Assembly (NCBI GenBank): GCA_016802295.1
Contig: JAESIW010000020.1
Coordinates: 3,871,302-3,935,301 of the forward strand
DNA length: 64,000 bases
Reading direction: 5' to 3'
Origin: Brachionus rotundiformis
Lineage: Eukaryota; Rotifera; Eurotatoria; Ploima; Brachionidae
Positions 45,701-58,344 of the stretch are shown here, in pieces. The position numbers and the translations under genes are program-made. Below the pieces are notes generated by a model. The model ran no database searches and was not told where the DNA came from. It saw nothing but the letters and a program-made list of their open reading frames with translations. Within the stretch, counting starts at the first letter, position 1, and each line of letters opens with the position of its first letter.

Positions 45701-48700
45701 CTAGTTGCCAGTATTTTGGCAAGCTGCTTTTGTCTTAATTTGGACTGAAGATATAGAAGGGAATCGTCTAATTTTAGCTCATAGTCGCGAAATTTTACCG
45801 AAAGAACATGGTGATCATTCAGAGTTAGATAGCACTCGACCTCTATATCAATATTTCCTGCATTTGACAAGAAAATAGCCTGTTCCAATGTTTTAAAATT
45901 TTTACTACCATTCAGCTCATTAACACTTGTCAAAGTTTTGTCTTTTTCTTCGCTAAAGCTTTCTATTTTTGTCGTGTCATCAATTTCTTCTGGAATTTCA
46001 AAGTCTATACAGTTCTGGTACGCACTACTCCTCAATCTGGCATAACCTAACACAAATTTAACATCAATTCTGTTCAAGAGATATTTTTTAAAGCCAGAAT
46101 GTGGTATTTGGATATCGCCTGTTTGGTAAAAATAGTATACATAGATACTAGTTTTTATTTGTAATGGTTCAACTTGATCTTGTGAATACGAATCAAGCTG
46201 TTGTATAAAGTCTCTATAAAAATTTAAATTAGCTGTGTCTAATTTGATGAAAAATTCAAATAGATTGGCCATTAGGTCAAAACTAACTTTTGTACTACTG
46301 TCATGATCAAAATTTTTATCAGCATTGATAGTCAAGGTCCTGCAGAATTTTGATTTTAAAGTAGATTCATTAAATTTTTTTTTAATTAAGCTAGTTCGAC
46401 TTGAGGGCCTTTCATCTTCGATTTTTTTCCCTCTTTCTTCGCAGTCCAAGTCACAACTATCTATTGTCCAATCTGCTGATTCAACAAGCTCGATTTGCAA
46501 ATATGAACTGGGTGTTTTATGAATCAGATTTGGATTCATTAGTTTGCCATGTATGCGCATTGTTTGGCAGCAGCCTTCGGCAATGTGTCCAAAATCTATT
46601 GAACTTTTATCAAATTCAATTAATGGTAGCTCAAATTTTCCATTGTTTATTGATGAAAGTGATGCCGTTGAACTCGTATACATCGTGTCACCTAAAAACT
46701 TGCCATTCATTGCTTGATTCAAGGAATTGGTGCTTACATTTGAGGATAAATTGGTTTTATTTATTAGGCCTTTATTAAATCATAAAAAATTTAATAAAAT
46801 TTAGATATTGTAGCAATGTATTATTTTATTGTAAAATGGCTTGAATCATCTAAAATGTCAAAGATCTTTTAAATTTTTTTTCTCAATCTAATTATTTAAA
46901 AAAGAATTTTTAATTATTGTTTATTTAAAAATAGTTGTAATTTTTTAGCTATCATTTTTTCAGAGGATATTCTTAAACAATTAAAAGTATAATTTAACAT
47001 TATTCTAATATATGATTCAAGCCTATATTGTTATTCAAAAAATTAAATAAAATAACACTACCTTGAGTGGTTTGCATGTCGTCGTAAAACTTCTGGACAC
47101 ATGGTATAAACGAATTTAGTGGTATAAACGCAACAGGTACAAGGCCATTGCCATTATTGTTTGAATTTGTTGAATTATTAATCATAGCCGCAGCTAAATT
47201 ATTAATTACATTAAATTGGCTATTAATAGTGTTTGAAGGATCAGATGAAGTAGAAGATGTTGAAGATACATTTGATATGGATTGTCTATTTTCGTCATGA
47301 GCTGTTTGGATCTCGGCATTTTTTTGCTTCTTGGTTGTTTTATTGTTTTTGTGTTTGTTATTTGAAACCAAGGTAGAATCATTGCGTTCAGGAATTGATG
47401 AAATAAAGCTATCCTGATTTTCAGACTTATAAAACTTTTCCATTAGACTAGTTCCTGTGGTCAGTCGGTTCAAATTAGAACTTTCCGAGATGGATTTTTT
47501 CATTTTTGAAGGAGTACTTGTCAAAGAACCGCTGCATTTTTTTCCATCTTTGGTCGATTTTTGGTCCTTATTCTTGGCACCCTTTTGATTAGATATATCA
47601 GATGAGTTAATGGACGAAATGGTATCGTCCATATGCATCATAGACTTTCTATTAGACTGAGTCATTGATGAAGACATTAGAGGCTCGCTTATTTGATGCT
47701 TATTGACCAAACGATCCTGAACCTTGTTCAATTCTTCATTAATTTTTTCCAAATTTTTAAGTTTGCTAGTCTGTTTAGACTTATCCAAAGACTTGTTCAT
47801 GGTCTTTCTGTTTTTTGGCTGAATAAACTCGCCAGTGTCACTGGAATTTAGGGTAAATGAAAAATTGCTAGATGACAAAGAGCCCTGGTTATTTGAAAAT
47901 GTTATGTCATCATAGTTTTGTGGTGTGGTTGGCTCTTGACTTGGATTTTTTTCCTCAATTTTGTCATTTTCAACTCTTGTTACGTTTGATAATCGCACAT
48001 CAGATTCTTTCTCTGCCAAATAGCTTGGTAATTCGGATTTAACCATAAAAAATTCTTCCACTTTGACCTGTTTTTTGCCCGTATCACTTGACAAGTTGGT
48101 CACTTCTAAATTATTTGGCTGAACTTGATTCGAATTTTTCCACCATTTACTTGAATTTGAATCATTGGAGGTATTTTCCGTTGTTTGGTTGATTAATGTT
48201 AGTTCATTATCGGCGAATTCCTTACGATTTATTTGCTCATCTTGGTTCAATTGATCCAAAAATGCATCTGCTTGCTTAAATTCGGAAAATGAGGGTTCCG
48301 GATTTTGATTAACACCAAAATTTCCCAAAGAATTATTGAATGTGTCATCGAAAGGATTGGCCAAAGCTGGTGCAGCTCTTTGCGAGTGCTGCATGGTATT
48401 ATCAAAAGGATTCTGGGGTTTGTGAATGCTTTTTTGAGCTATTTTTGGCTCGTCCTGAGGCTCTAAAGTTTGGTTAAACGTTTTTGATGGAGTCAAAGGA
48501 ATATCTTGACTGAAATTAAGGGAAGCGTTTTTTGGATCAGGCCGAACAGTTGATGTAGAGTATCGAATTTCTTTGCTCGGCTTTGACATGAAATTTAGAT
48601 AATCTTCAGTACAATTGTTCAATAAATGAGCTTGACCAATTCGCTTAACTCTTTCGACCGATTGCTGAATCAATTGCTCCATTCGGTCTGAAAGATTTGA

Positions 48701-49794
48701 GGAAAAATTAAGAGTTGTGTCATTTTTGGTTTCTTGGCTATCTGCTCGATTGAGGCTCATCTGTTTGACACTTGAAGTGATGTCGTCTATTCCAGTTAAG
48801 TTAAAGCTTGCCGAAGTTTTATCTGTCAACTCATGGAACAATTCTTTATCTTGCTTAGATGGTGATATTTTATTTTCTTGTTCTTTTTCTCTTGTTAAAT
48901 CAATGTTTGGTTTAGTTGAAGTGTTCATGGAAAAATCAATTGTATTATTTTCAGTCATGTTGTTCATTTCATCCATTTTGTCATAATTTATTCGACCAGA
49001 TTGGTTTGAATGGGAAGTATTTGAATTCTCAAAGTCGCCACTATTGCGCAATATCCCCGATGACTCATCTATCTTATAAAAAAATTATCTTTAAACTTAA
49101 TTCTAAATAATTAATTATTTTTTAAACTATTGATTTCATTTTTTTATTTTAAAAAGGATGGGCTGATAAATTTTACCATTAATGGTAAATAATCAGCAAT
49201 AAATTCCACTTTTAATATTAAGCAAATATTCTTACTAATAGTTCACTAATATTTTTTTCGTTTGACTTGCCGGAAAGAGTTATGTTGACACTTTTGTCTA
49301 AATTGGACAAATTATTTGGACTCACATTGGTAAAGTCTGTTTTGGCAAAGCTGTGGCCTAAATTTTTCGATATATCGTTAGTATTGTTCAAGTTGGCTTC
49401 ATAATGCCTAAAGTTTTCCTTGTTTTCATCATCATCTTCATCCTCAACATCAAGTGTATAATCATATTCGAGTTGTTTTAGCTCGGACTCATTCAAGTGA
49501 ACACTTGGTTGGGTCTGGTCAAGATTTTCACTCGGATCAAAATTATAAGACTTGTCTTGATTCAATTTTCTTTCTTGTAGAATTCGATTATTTATTTGCT
49601 TTAATGGAATTGGAGGCTTATCTCTAATTTTGTGTAAATTTTCCAAAGATAAATCTGTAAATTAATGTCAATTTTTAATTCTTCTTTATATAAAGATCTA
49701 ATGATAACTCACCTTGAATTGCTTTTTCATCTAAAAGGTTGAAGCTTGACTGATTTGTTCTGGATCCTGGTGAAACAATTTGATTGATATCCAT
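42757..49794 (-). CDS. CEP192: CEP192/SPD-2 centrosomal scaffold protein
   Basis: Four exons read leftward (49794-49713, 49654-49236, 49072-47062, 46769-42757), phases consistent, give 2174 residues. CEP192 recruits pericentriolar material, Aurora A and Plk kinases to centrioles. The first 800 residues are disordered, acidic and Asn/Ser-rich, with CVEDEDDD-like acidic clusters. The remainder contains repeated immunoglobulin-like ASH/MSP-type modules: FDKSSIDFGHIAEGCCQTMR near the start, VCVTQRKSIELTLTNPTQSY followed by NSGAIPPNQNQKIKIEFCP, and near the end KHYIKIPIEFRPKAVGEYSD. This order and size fit CEP192 rather than shorter ASH proteins. The three large frames at 42757-46722, 47000-49051 and 49218-49646 would otherwise look like separate genes; phase and splice sites join them. 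Confidence 0.85.
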
Positions 49795-50095
49795 TATTGT
49801 GTTAGATAGGTCATTAATTTCTTATTCGAAAAGCTTTATAAAAGAAAAAATTAATTTTTCTAAATTATTCAATTATGTAAAAATAAAATGACTGAGATTT
49901 TTTATTATTTTTAAATTTTCTTTTTTAATTCCTTGAACTTTTAGTGTTGTGTATATTTAGAAATTTTATTAAAATTCAATGAAAAAATAAATTTTATTTT
50001 TTTTATTAAAATTGGTTTGATATTTCCAATAAAATAGTATTTATAAATTTACACTTTTTTTAACATTTAATTTAATAACTTTTTAACATTTAAAT

Positions 50096-51561
50096 TTAAA
50101 ATTTGATCGCATCACTTAAATAATCATCGTTTATAGACAAATTTTGAGTCCACATGTACAAATTTTTAACTTCGGCTTCAAAGTCGTCGTTCAGTTCCTC
50201 TGGTACTTTGAAAGATTCGCTGTATTGACCAGAACTATTGATATCAATATCTGTGGTCAGTGTTTCAGAACGCGCCATTTGATAGGCCTTTTTCATTTTA
50301 TAAACTTTGCTCAGTGCATTCTTAGATCTTCGACTTGATACCTGCGACAAACTACTCCTATAATTGGAACTATTTAAGTAAGATATCGATGGGTTAAATG
50401 AGTCATCTGGTATCCTTTAAAAGCTTAGTACTAAATGTTAAAATGTACTCTTAAATCATACTCAAGTTTTGAAATGAGCTTTATTTGCTCGAGCTGTATA
50501 TCACGGTTAACAGGAGGCTTAAGGAGCATTGGCATGCTTTTTTCCAAATTGGATGTCATCTTTTTATTAAGCGCATAGTTGAGCACATCATAAAAAATTG
50601 TGTAGCGTGGCAAATCTAGTAAATTGTCAACATAATCATAAAAATTTACTGATTTAACATTTACCAGAAAGATTTAATTTTCTCCATTGGTTAGACCTAC
50701 CACCTACATATGCAGGCTGATCATCCAAAACACTGGAATACTTTTTGGTCAATTATTTTTTTTGCCAATTTATTCAATTAAGTCACTAAATTTACTTGCA
50801 TATAATCCTTTAAGCAAACTATGCTATCTTTATCAGCAATTTTACCATTCGATTCTTGTTGAAGTCGGTCATAAATGATCAAATTGTAGTACTGTCTATT
50901 TCCCATTTGGTTACACGATTCAATAGCAGCCTTAGTATTTTAGTTTAATTTTTTTAACTAATTTTATTTAATGGTTAGATTACTGGTGAAGAAGGGTTTA
51001 TCATTTCTTTGCCTGATAGATACTTAGCTCGTTTGCCATCGTGAGTATGGGCGAAAATTTTAAAAACAATAAATGGAGGAAATTCGGAGCCTGCAAAGCT
51101 AAATTTCAAAATGCAGTTTAAATTAAAATTTTTATGGCTTGAATAGTGCTTATACCGAAATTTTATTTTTACATTAAAAATAGGATCATTTAACAAATGA
51201 GATTCATGTGGAGCCACTTTTCTTAAGATTTCTTTTGATAAAGAATGTTCCTTTTTGTATAAAATAAATTAAGTTAAAAAAAACATTAATAATTTTACCG
51301 CAGCACAAATTGCATGTTTTAATAACCTAAACATTTGTTTATCTCTGTAGGCCAGCCAAGTTCTCTCTATAATTTGAGCAGCTCGAGCTTCGAATTGACT
51401 TATTGTAACATTATTAATTAAAAATAAAGCATTTTTACACATTTTTACGTTATTTCAGAAATAGTTGTTTGAAATGTTTCGCCAAATTTATCTGAACTTT
51501 TACCAGATATTTTGGATATGTTAAAATGCTGATTGCTACTTTTGTCACTCGACCTGTTCAT
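50096..51561 (-). CDS. CXorf58: CXorf58-like conserved protein
   Basis: Exons read leftward: 51561-51449, 51398-51299, 51250-51156, 51098-50984, 50930-50796, 50740-50665, 50615-50449 and about 50414-50096. Family features in order: MNRSS start, RAAQIIERTWLAYRDKQMFR (IQ-like helix), LLKHAICAAEHSLSKEIL, FAGSEFPPFIVFKIF, KAKYLSGK-type segment, MGNRQYYNLI, PAYVGGRSNQWRKLNL, LPRYTIFYDVLNYA, and a basic SRRSKNALSKVYKMKKAY near the end. The family is uncharacterised and in mammals is expressed mainly in testis, so a sperm or cilium role is possible but not established. The last junction does not keep frame with ordinary GT...AG sites: exon 7 ends in phase 0 at AAGA|GTACAT, while exon 8 needs two extra bases. 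A one-base insertion or an odd splice site would explain it. Confidence 0.78.
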
Positions 51562-52362
51562 CACCAAGATTATTTAATTAGTAGATTAAAATCTAATTAG
51601 ATAGTTTTAAAATTTTATTAAAAATAAAGCTTGAAAATTTTTCTAATAATTTATGTTTCTATGACAACTGTTTTTGCCATATATGTCACAAATAGAATTA
51701 AAAATAAACAATGTTAATTTCTTTATAATCTAAAGGTAAAACTAAACATAACAATATCGAACTAAAAATTTTTATGTGCTTTTTATTTTTTTATTTTATT
51801 TAATCAAGTTATCTTTTATGACTTAGAATATCTTTATAGAATAAAATTACAAATTTGTAAAATTTAGTTGATGATTTTTAAAAATTTTATTCAAATTTGA
51901 ATAGAATATTTATTAAAATGATAAATAAATAATTTTACCTGCAGTTTATAGCAAAATTTTTATAGAAAAATAATTTTTATATTTAATTTCGCTAGTTTTT
52001 TGTTTTTCTTTTGTACTTATCTGCTAATGCCTATTATAAAGTACTCTTTGCTTATTCATAAAAATAGCCTCTTAAAAGAATTCAAACAAAAAACCTTAAT
52101 CTGTTGACAAAATTTAGTAAAATAGTCCCAATAAATTGTGGCCTCCTTTTAAGAACTGAAAGAGAGCAAAGCTAAACTAAATTCTCTATCCTTAATGAAG
52201 CATAAGGCGGACTCACTCTTAATTCTAATCTGTTCTTGGTTATAATTTTTGCTTATACAACTAAATGGAATGGATGGTATCTAAATAAAAGTAAAACTAA
52301 CACTAATTTACAGCATAGAAAATTTTAATTAACTTAACAAATAATTTTCTACTTAATACCAT

Positions 52363-52380
52363 ATTATTATTATTATTATT
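52363..52380 (+). repeat. (ATT)n microsatellite
   Basis: Six ATT units in tandem. A related CTACT(T/A)AATACCATAT phrase occurs just before it and again near 52458. Confidence 0.8.
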
Positions 52381-52794
52381 CAATAGATCGAAGTTACTCT
52401 CAGGCAACTCAGATTGGATCACAGTCCTTCTTTTAGCCCAGCGCACAAATACTTTTCTACTAAATACCATATACCATATTGAGTGTGACTCTAAAGCTTA
52501 TCAAATCATCCATTTTTATTATTACCGTTGTATTGCGTAATGTACTACCACAGGCGACTTACTAAGACGTCGCCTCCGAAAGCTTGCTTGCTGTTGCTTA
52601 GATCATTATTAATTTTGATAATCATAAATCTTCAGATTATGCATCTGAAAATTTTTCATCATAAAGCTTTTTAATTTTTTAGATTTTTTAAGCTTTTTGA
52701 CAGAATTTAGTCCATCAACTTAGAAAATTATTTATTTTTATATTTAATCGTAAATTCCGAAAATTATTTGAGATTTTACCTGGACAAAAATAAG

Positions 52795-53035
52795 CAAATT
52801 ATAATTATTCAACCGTGCAGTTAACTTTTATTTTAAGTATTTTAAATAAAATTAATATAAACCAACTTAATTAGCTAAATTAACTAAATTGGTTAAATTA
52901 GTTATATTGGTCTTTATGATTCATGGAAACATATATATTTCTTTTTAAAAATTTTGAAAAACAATTTTTAAAATGTTAGTCTTCATAAGTCTGCCCATCC
53001 GCAGGTTCCAAACCCTCATGAAAAAAGACGAGGGT
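52795..53035 (-). repeat. Dispersed retroelement-like repeat, copy 2
   Basis: The reverse complement of this stretch aligns by eye with 14302-14480, with a roughly 60-base insertion. In this copy the start of the repeat reads as an open frame ending in HEGLEPADGQTYED and a stop, followed by AT-rich sequence like a 3' untranslated tail. Probably the 3' end of a retroelement family; class not determined. Confidence 0.5.
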
Positions 53036-53409
53036 GATGGCAGCCACATGCATCGTATGTGCATCTAATTACATTACCCTATTACCTCAAATAGAATAAA
53101 CTTGGTTCTATTTCAAAAATTATCTCATATTTTATTTATCTATTTATAAAAGAACGTGTGTTTTTCTTGTCTCTAATAGGAGAGAAAAAAAAACTAAAAC
53201 TTTCCTTTTAAAAGAGTAACTTTTTGAAAAAAATGAAAAAATTTTCGAATATGAGAGATACTTTGATCACCTAACTTTCTTCTACTTTTTAAAATAGGCC
53301 TATTCTTTGATTTGGCGTATTTTAAATAGATGGGACCTAAACCATAGTCATGTGCACACCAAATTGGATACTTCAATAACCATAGATGACACAAACATAG
53401 TGTGTAAGT

Positions 53410-53640
53410 AAGTCCGCATACTTAGGAAGCATCATAAGTAAATCAATAGGAACGTAAGACGTAAGACATTAAGAATAGACTTGCAAAAGCAATAGGATCA
53501 TTGCCAGACTAAAACAGTTTGGAAATCAAAATGTTACAGCAAGGAAACACCAATCAAGATCAAGATACGTAACATGTTAAGTGGTAAAAGCTACACTGAT
53601 GTACGGAAGTAAAGTGGGGAGTGTCTGAGAATGAATAACT
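53410..53640 (+). pseudogene. Non-LTR retrotransposon reverse-transcriptase relic
   Basis: Across stops and frameshifts one can read YLGSIISKSIGT, then DV, RI.L.KA, KTVWKSKCYSKET, IKIKIRNMLSG and a terminal SGECLRM. This is the standard order at the end of LINE-type ORF2 proteins: YLGS.IS..G, a D(I/V)..RI..A helix, a (I/V)W.S block, then TK..I......LLYG.E.W. It is clearly dead, with at least three stops. The rest of the element was not found, so the clade is undetermined. Confidence 0.55.
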
Positions 53641-54637
53641 ATGAAGATAATGAAGGTATGTTATTAATTTACTCTTTTTTTAATCCCGGAAAGATGTAGT
53701 ATCCTCGAGCTAATGTTTAGTTTATTGTACATTTAAGGAAACATTCTAGAATGTTTTAGTTCCAGAAGTCAATTTTGTCAATTTTACATATTTAATTCAT
53801 AGTTGTAAACTATTTTTAGAGGTAGAATTTTTAAATTCAAAATAAATCTTTTAAACTAAAATCGGCTAGGCTTTGAATATTACAAATAAAAATTTTGATT
53901 CTATGAAAAATATCTCAAAAAAAAAGATTAGCTCTTCATTCAATTGATATAAAGACGCAACATTATTTTTAGCTGTAAGAGTAAGACTGTTGTCATGTCT
54001 TTTTTGAATATTTTTTTATAAAATAAAATGAAGGACCACCTATGCTCGTATACATATCTTTTAACGTGGCGAACGGATTTTAATTTTTCGTCCAGTACAA
54101 CCATTTTTAAATTTTTGAAAGTAATTTTTACACATAGTATATTAATAAAATTTCATCATCTAAGAATCTACTTTAGATTGAAAGAATAAATTTGATAAAA
54201 TTTTTAGGTGATCATTTTATTGATTACAATAATTTTTTATCAATTGTAAAAAAAGTAAAAATTTATATTTTCAAAGAATTCAAGTGGGCTTAGGCTTTAA
54301 AAAGGCTTTTGATTGAAGAAAAGTCAATATCAAAAGGCTAATAGATCGAGTTAAGTAAATCTGTGCAAGAATTCTAATCTTAAAATGATTAAGCTTTATC
54401 CTTGAGACAAGTTAAATATTTTAATCTTTCGCAATGAATAAAAAAGAAAAAATTACTCAACTGTAATCAAGTTAAAACTTTAAGAACATGCGCATTCTCT
54501 TTTATCTTAACATACCGTTTTTGAAATAAAAAATAATTATTAAATTAAAAATTTTATTAAAAAATTAAAATCACCGATAATAAACTAATAAAAAAATATA
54601 ACAGATAATTAAACAATCAGACGAAAAAAAATTTGTT

Positions 54638-55825
54638 CTAAAATGCTCCATTGTAACCCTGGCTGATGGGAATTCTATTCTGGTGAGTAAAGTATTGGCT
54701 ATTGGCAGAAAACTGTGGGTTAAATTGTTGACCATAGCTGTGGCCTAAATCGTACGAGTTTGTGGCAATGACATTAGCCGACGGTTCAGAACTATTTGAC
54801 GAGCTGTTGTTCAAATTTGATGAGTAGAACATGTTTGGATATGTGTAATTGGATGTGTGGAAATTTTGGTCATAATTTTGGAAAAAAGCAAGGCTATTTT
54901 GTTGAAACATTGAGCTTTGTGACTCTCCGTATGTGTTAAATGTGGCAGAGATTGGCTGATTAGGCAAATTATGACCAAAGTTGGACTCTTTGCAGCTCTC
55001 GACTGATTTTTCTTGTGTCGGAGGCGAAATGGACGAGTTAGATATTGAAGATGATGAGGAAGATATTGGTGAGGTGGACACTGATGACGAGATATTTAGC
55101 TCGGCTTTTTTCTCCGGTGAAGAGGTCTTGAATCGCTTTGATCTTCGGAGAAAACTTCCATTTCCGAACATGTCACCTGCTTTTGGATGCAGAGCCCAGT
55201 AGTTGCCCTTGCCAGGCTTGCCGGAATTTTTAGACACCTTCAAAAAGCAATCATTCAACGACAGATTGTGTCGGATGGAGTTTTGCCATCGTTGAGTGTT
55301 TTCTTTAAAATAAGGAAATCTATTTTCAATAAATTGGTAGATTTCGTTCAATGTCATCATGCCAGTGGGTGAGCTCTCAATTGCCATTGTGATCAATGCA
55401 ATGTATGAATAAGGAGGTTTGACCTCGGCAAAGCGGCGTTTCTGTTGGGATATGGTGGAAGTGCCGCTCAAATGGCTCAAGTCCACGTGGTCCACCTCGG
55501 TAACCAAGCCTTTTTCGATAGCTTCTTTGGCTTCTGTCTCACTTATCTGAGACTTGAGTCTATTTTTGTCTTTCTTGCTTCTTTTTCTCGACTGCTGCGA
55601 GTCAGACTTGGCACCGCTGAACATCGGCGCATTGAACACTGGCGGGTAGCCTTGGAGCTGACCCTGAGGCATCAGCGAGTAGCTATGAATGTCAGTTACC
55701 GGAAGTATGAGGTTGTTTGAATGGTTGGTGTACTCTGGTGCATTGCATTCGCCTATTGATTTTGTTCGATTGAAGTCAAACAGGTTATTGGCATTGAATG
55801 ATAAATTTTCATAATTTGATATCAT
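54638..55825 (-). CDS. Forkhead-box transcription factor (FoxAB/FoxB-like)
   Basis: Single-exon gene of 395 residues, ATG at 55825. The forkhead DNA-binding domain spans about residues 136-233 (KPPYSYIALITMAIESSP, YQFIENRFPYFKENTQRW, recognition helix NSIRHNLSLNDCFLKV, GKGNYWALHP, then GDMFGNGSFLRRSKRFK). The GDMF.NGSFLRR.KRFK end places it near FoxB and the invertebrate FoxAB class rather than FoxA, FoxE or FoxL. A basic cluster (RKRSKKDKNRLK, residues 80-91) may add to nuclear targeting. The flanks are rich in Ser, Asn, Gln and Tyr as in activation regions. It is isolated by about 3 kb of gene-free DNA on the left and 4 kb on the right, common for developmental regulators. Confidence 0.9.
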   Translation of the reverse strand: MISNYENLSFNANNLFDFNRTKSIGECNAPEYTNHSNNLILPVTDIHSYSLMPQGQLQGYPPVFNAPMFSGAKSDSQQSRKRSKKDKNRLKSQISETEAKEAIEKGLVTEVDHVDLSHLSGTSTISQQKRRFAEVKPPYSYIALITMAIESSPTGMMTLNEIYQFIENRFPYFKENTQRWQNSIRHNLSLNDCFLKVSKNSGKPGKGNYWALHPKAGDMFGNGSFLRRSKRFKTSSPEKKAELNISSSVSTSPISSSSSSISNSSISPPTQEKSVESCKESNFGHNLPNQPISATFNTYGESQSSMFQQNSLAFFQNYDQNFHTSNYTYPNMFYSSNLNNSSSNSSEPSANVIATNSYDLGHSYGQQFNPQFSANSQYFTHQNRIPISQGYNGAF

Positions 55826-57138
55826 TTTTTATAGATAACTTCTCAAATAGCTTTTGTATAAACAAAATTTACTAGTTAATAAATAGTTAAGAAAAATATT
55901 TTTGTTCAAGTTTTGAAATGTTTGGTTAAGAAAATATTTATTTAAGCTTATATAGAAAAATAGAGTCCAATGGATACCTGGCTTAATTTGCTCAATGTCC
56001 AATTAAATATTTTGCCCAGATAAACTATGAAAAATATTTTATTGGCTATCAAGGCAAACAATTTTTATAAACTAATCAATCAACAATATTTATGATGCTT
56101 TTTTGTATAATTCACCTAAATATTGTAGTTTTGTAGAGTTTTGTAGACTGTGTCATTATGTTGAGTTAAGAGCTTACATTTGCAGTTTTCATTTTGGACA
56201 ACTAAAACTTTGCAATGGCTCTTCTCGTAGCCTAAAAACAATCTAATTAAATGTTTTTTTTTCTTCGTTGATAGACATTTAATTTTAATTGATTAAGCTT
56301 GATCGATGATTATTTAGTTACAAGGCAAAGATTTGGACAAGAAGATAATGTACGCAAAGTACACAATAGATAAACATCAGCAGCGTGCCCTGGATAGCCT
56401 TGGGTGTCTTAATTTAATATCCTTAATGTTAATTAGTAATATTCGACTTGATTTTTATTTTAATTGGATATTCGTCTTGGAGTCAAATTTGAATTTAGAT
56501 GTTCATCAATGTAAATTAAATTCAAATTTATCTTAAAATTTAGAGATCCATTACACCATGGGCTAATCATTAATAAACAATGACATTTTAATTGAATCTG
56601 AGTCTATTTTAAATTAAGATTTTTATTCTAGACTGGCTTATCCTAGAACATTACCAAATTTACCAAAAATTTTGTTCCATAATACAAAACTTGAAAAAAT
56701 AAATTAAAAAATTATAAAAAAAATATTGTATAAAATCTGATTTACAGATAGATAATGAAATGATACGAAAATGGTCAATTAAAATTAATGAAATGTTAGA
56801 AATATTAAGAAAGAAGTTTATTTAACGATTTATGAATTATATTTATATAGTATTTTTGCTTTTTTAAACTTTAAAGGGATATTTTGTCTTGTTTCCTATT
56901 CAGCAAATATATTGAACAAGAAAAACAATCCATCAAAATTTGTTTTTATTAGCTTTAATTAAAAATTTTTAAAAATCAGTGTATTGTCATATGTATTCTT
57001 GAGTATGTTTTATTTCGTCAAATTTTTTAGTTTAAGAGTAAAAAATTACTTATTTGTTAAAAAAAATATTCAAATTTGTTTCCAAGGTTTTTGGTACTTT
57101 TTAAGGGGACTTTTTTTTATTTTAAATAAAGATTTTTC

Positions 57139-57502
57139 TGGATTCACCATTTCGAAAATTAATTCCATAAAAATAGAGGTCGATAAAAACCTTTATTTTG
57201 TAAAATCATATTTATTAATCAAATTTATTAGATAAAAGTAGCAATAAAAACAAACTTAGAAGCGTCTCTAATTAAGCCATTGTGTTTATTTTTGTAGTTA
57301 CAATTGTTTACATAAAAGATAAATTTGAAAAAAAAATTATCCTATATTTTAATTGATTACAACATAAATTTAATATGAGTAGGTAGATTGTGCTAAAACA
57401 CTTAACTTGACTAAGTGAAAGTGTTGCAGCAAATTTGTGAAATATATTTTTTTAAGAATTTAAATAAACAATTAAAAACAAAAGACACTCTGTTTTTGCT
57501 GA
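57139..57502 (+). repeat. Direct repeat, copy 1 (331-bp core)
   Basis: From TTCACCATTTCG at 57143 to ACAATT at 57473 this copy is, base for base by eye, identical to 59325-59655. Similarity continues for about 29 bases (AAAAACAAAAGACACTCTG) after a 15-base insert in copy 2. It begins with TGG. The 83-codon frame overlapping its left part is an accidental frame that stops inside the repeat. Confidence 0.9.
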
Positions 57503-58344
57503 ATTTCAAAAGTTCCAAATTTAGAAGGTCATTTAATTAGTAAAAATCTTAGCCTAGTTATCTCTTTAGTTAAAAATATAGTTTTATAGTCAAAATCTTT
57601 AATACGAAAAATGCTGTTTAGTAAATTTCTTTAAAAATAAATTTTAAAAATTTTATCGTTTTTACCCTAATGAATCTAAAACCGGGCGAAAAATAGCTTA
57701 AATTAAGTTGTTATTTTATCTATTCAATCTTGTTAAATCAAGGACTATTTCAATAAAATTTTCAAAAATTAATGCCATTTACAAATAAAATTCAGCTAAT
57801 CAAATAAATTGAAATTAATAAGGGATATTATTTTAAAATCTAAAATTATTTTTATTTATTAATTTTTGCGAAGAATATTTCAAATATCTTATTCTACTAT
57901 TGAGTTGTTGAAAACGAAATTCATCACTCGAAAAGATTAGAAAGTCATCTAGCTCATACATATCTAAATATAACTTTATATCATTGTCATCCCTTCGAAA
58001 ATAGCCAATTTTTTAACTGAGCTTTTCATAAAATTCAATATTAAACTTCGATGATAAACTTTTCAGTATAATATTTTCAAATAATAATTAAAAAACCTTG
58101 ATTCACCTGCATCATAAAATTTTTTCGATCAAATATTTTAAATCTTTGAATTTTGGTTCCATTTACCTTCTAAAAAAAACCGTGCTTTAAAATTCCGTAA
58201 AATATCTGGTTTCTATTTAGTTACCAACTTCATAATATTCTTAGGTGAGTCGTGAATAATTAAATAAGTAATCGTCTGATTAAATGAATCATTTCATGTA
58301 TGATTTAAAATTTTTAAATAAAAAACAATTTTTTTATCTTATCA

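Larger units (their letters stand above)
51562..54637. other. Intergenic, with repeats and a retroelement relic
   Basis: No intact gene. Contents: an (ATT)n run at 52363-52380, a 7-bp-stem hairpin at 52552-52575 (AGGCGAC/GTCGCCT), the second dispersed repeat copy (52795-53035) and a reverse-transcriptase relic (about 53410-53640). The remainder is AT-rich spacer. Confidence 0.6.

Noticed and set aside
47000..49646. Separate genes for the 683- and 142-codon minus-strand frames
   Set aside because: Splice sites and phases join both to the 1321-codon frame at 42757-46722, making one CEP192 gene.
52552..52575. Hairpin AGGCGAC/GTCGCCT as a structured RNA or terminator
   Set aside because: A seven-base stem with no neighbouring gene on either strand; chance or a repeat fragment is more likely.
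56984..57235. 83-codon frame at the left edge of repeat copy 1
   Set aside because: It runs from unique sequence into the repeat and stops there; copy 2 has no matching upstream frame.
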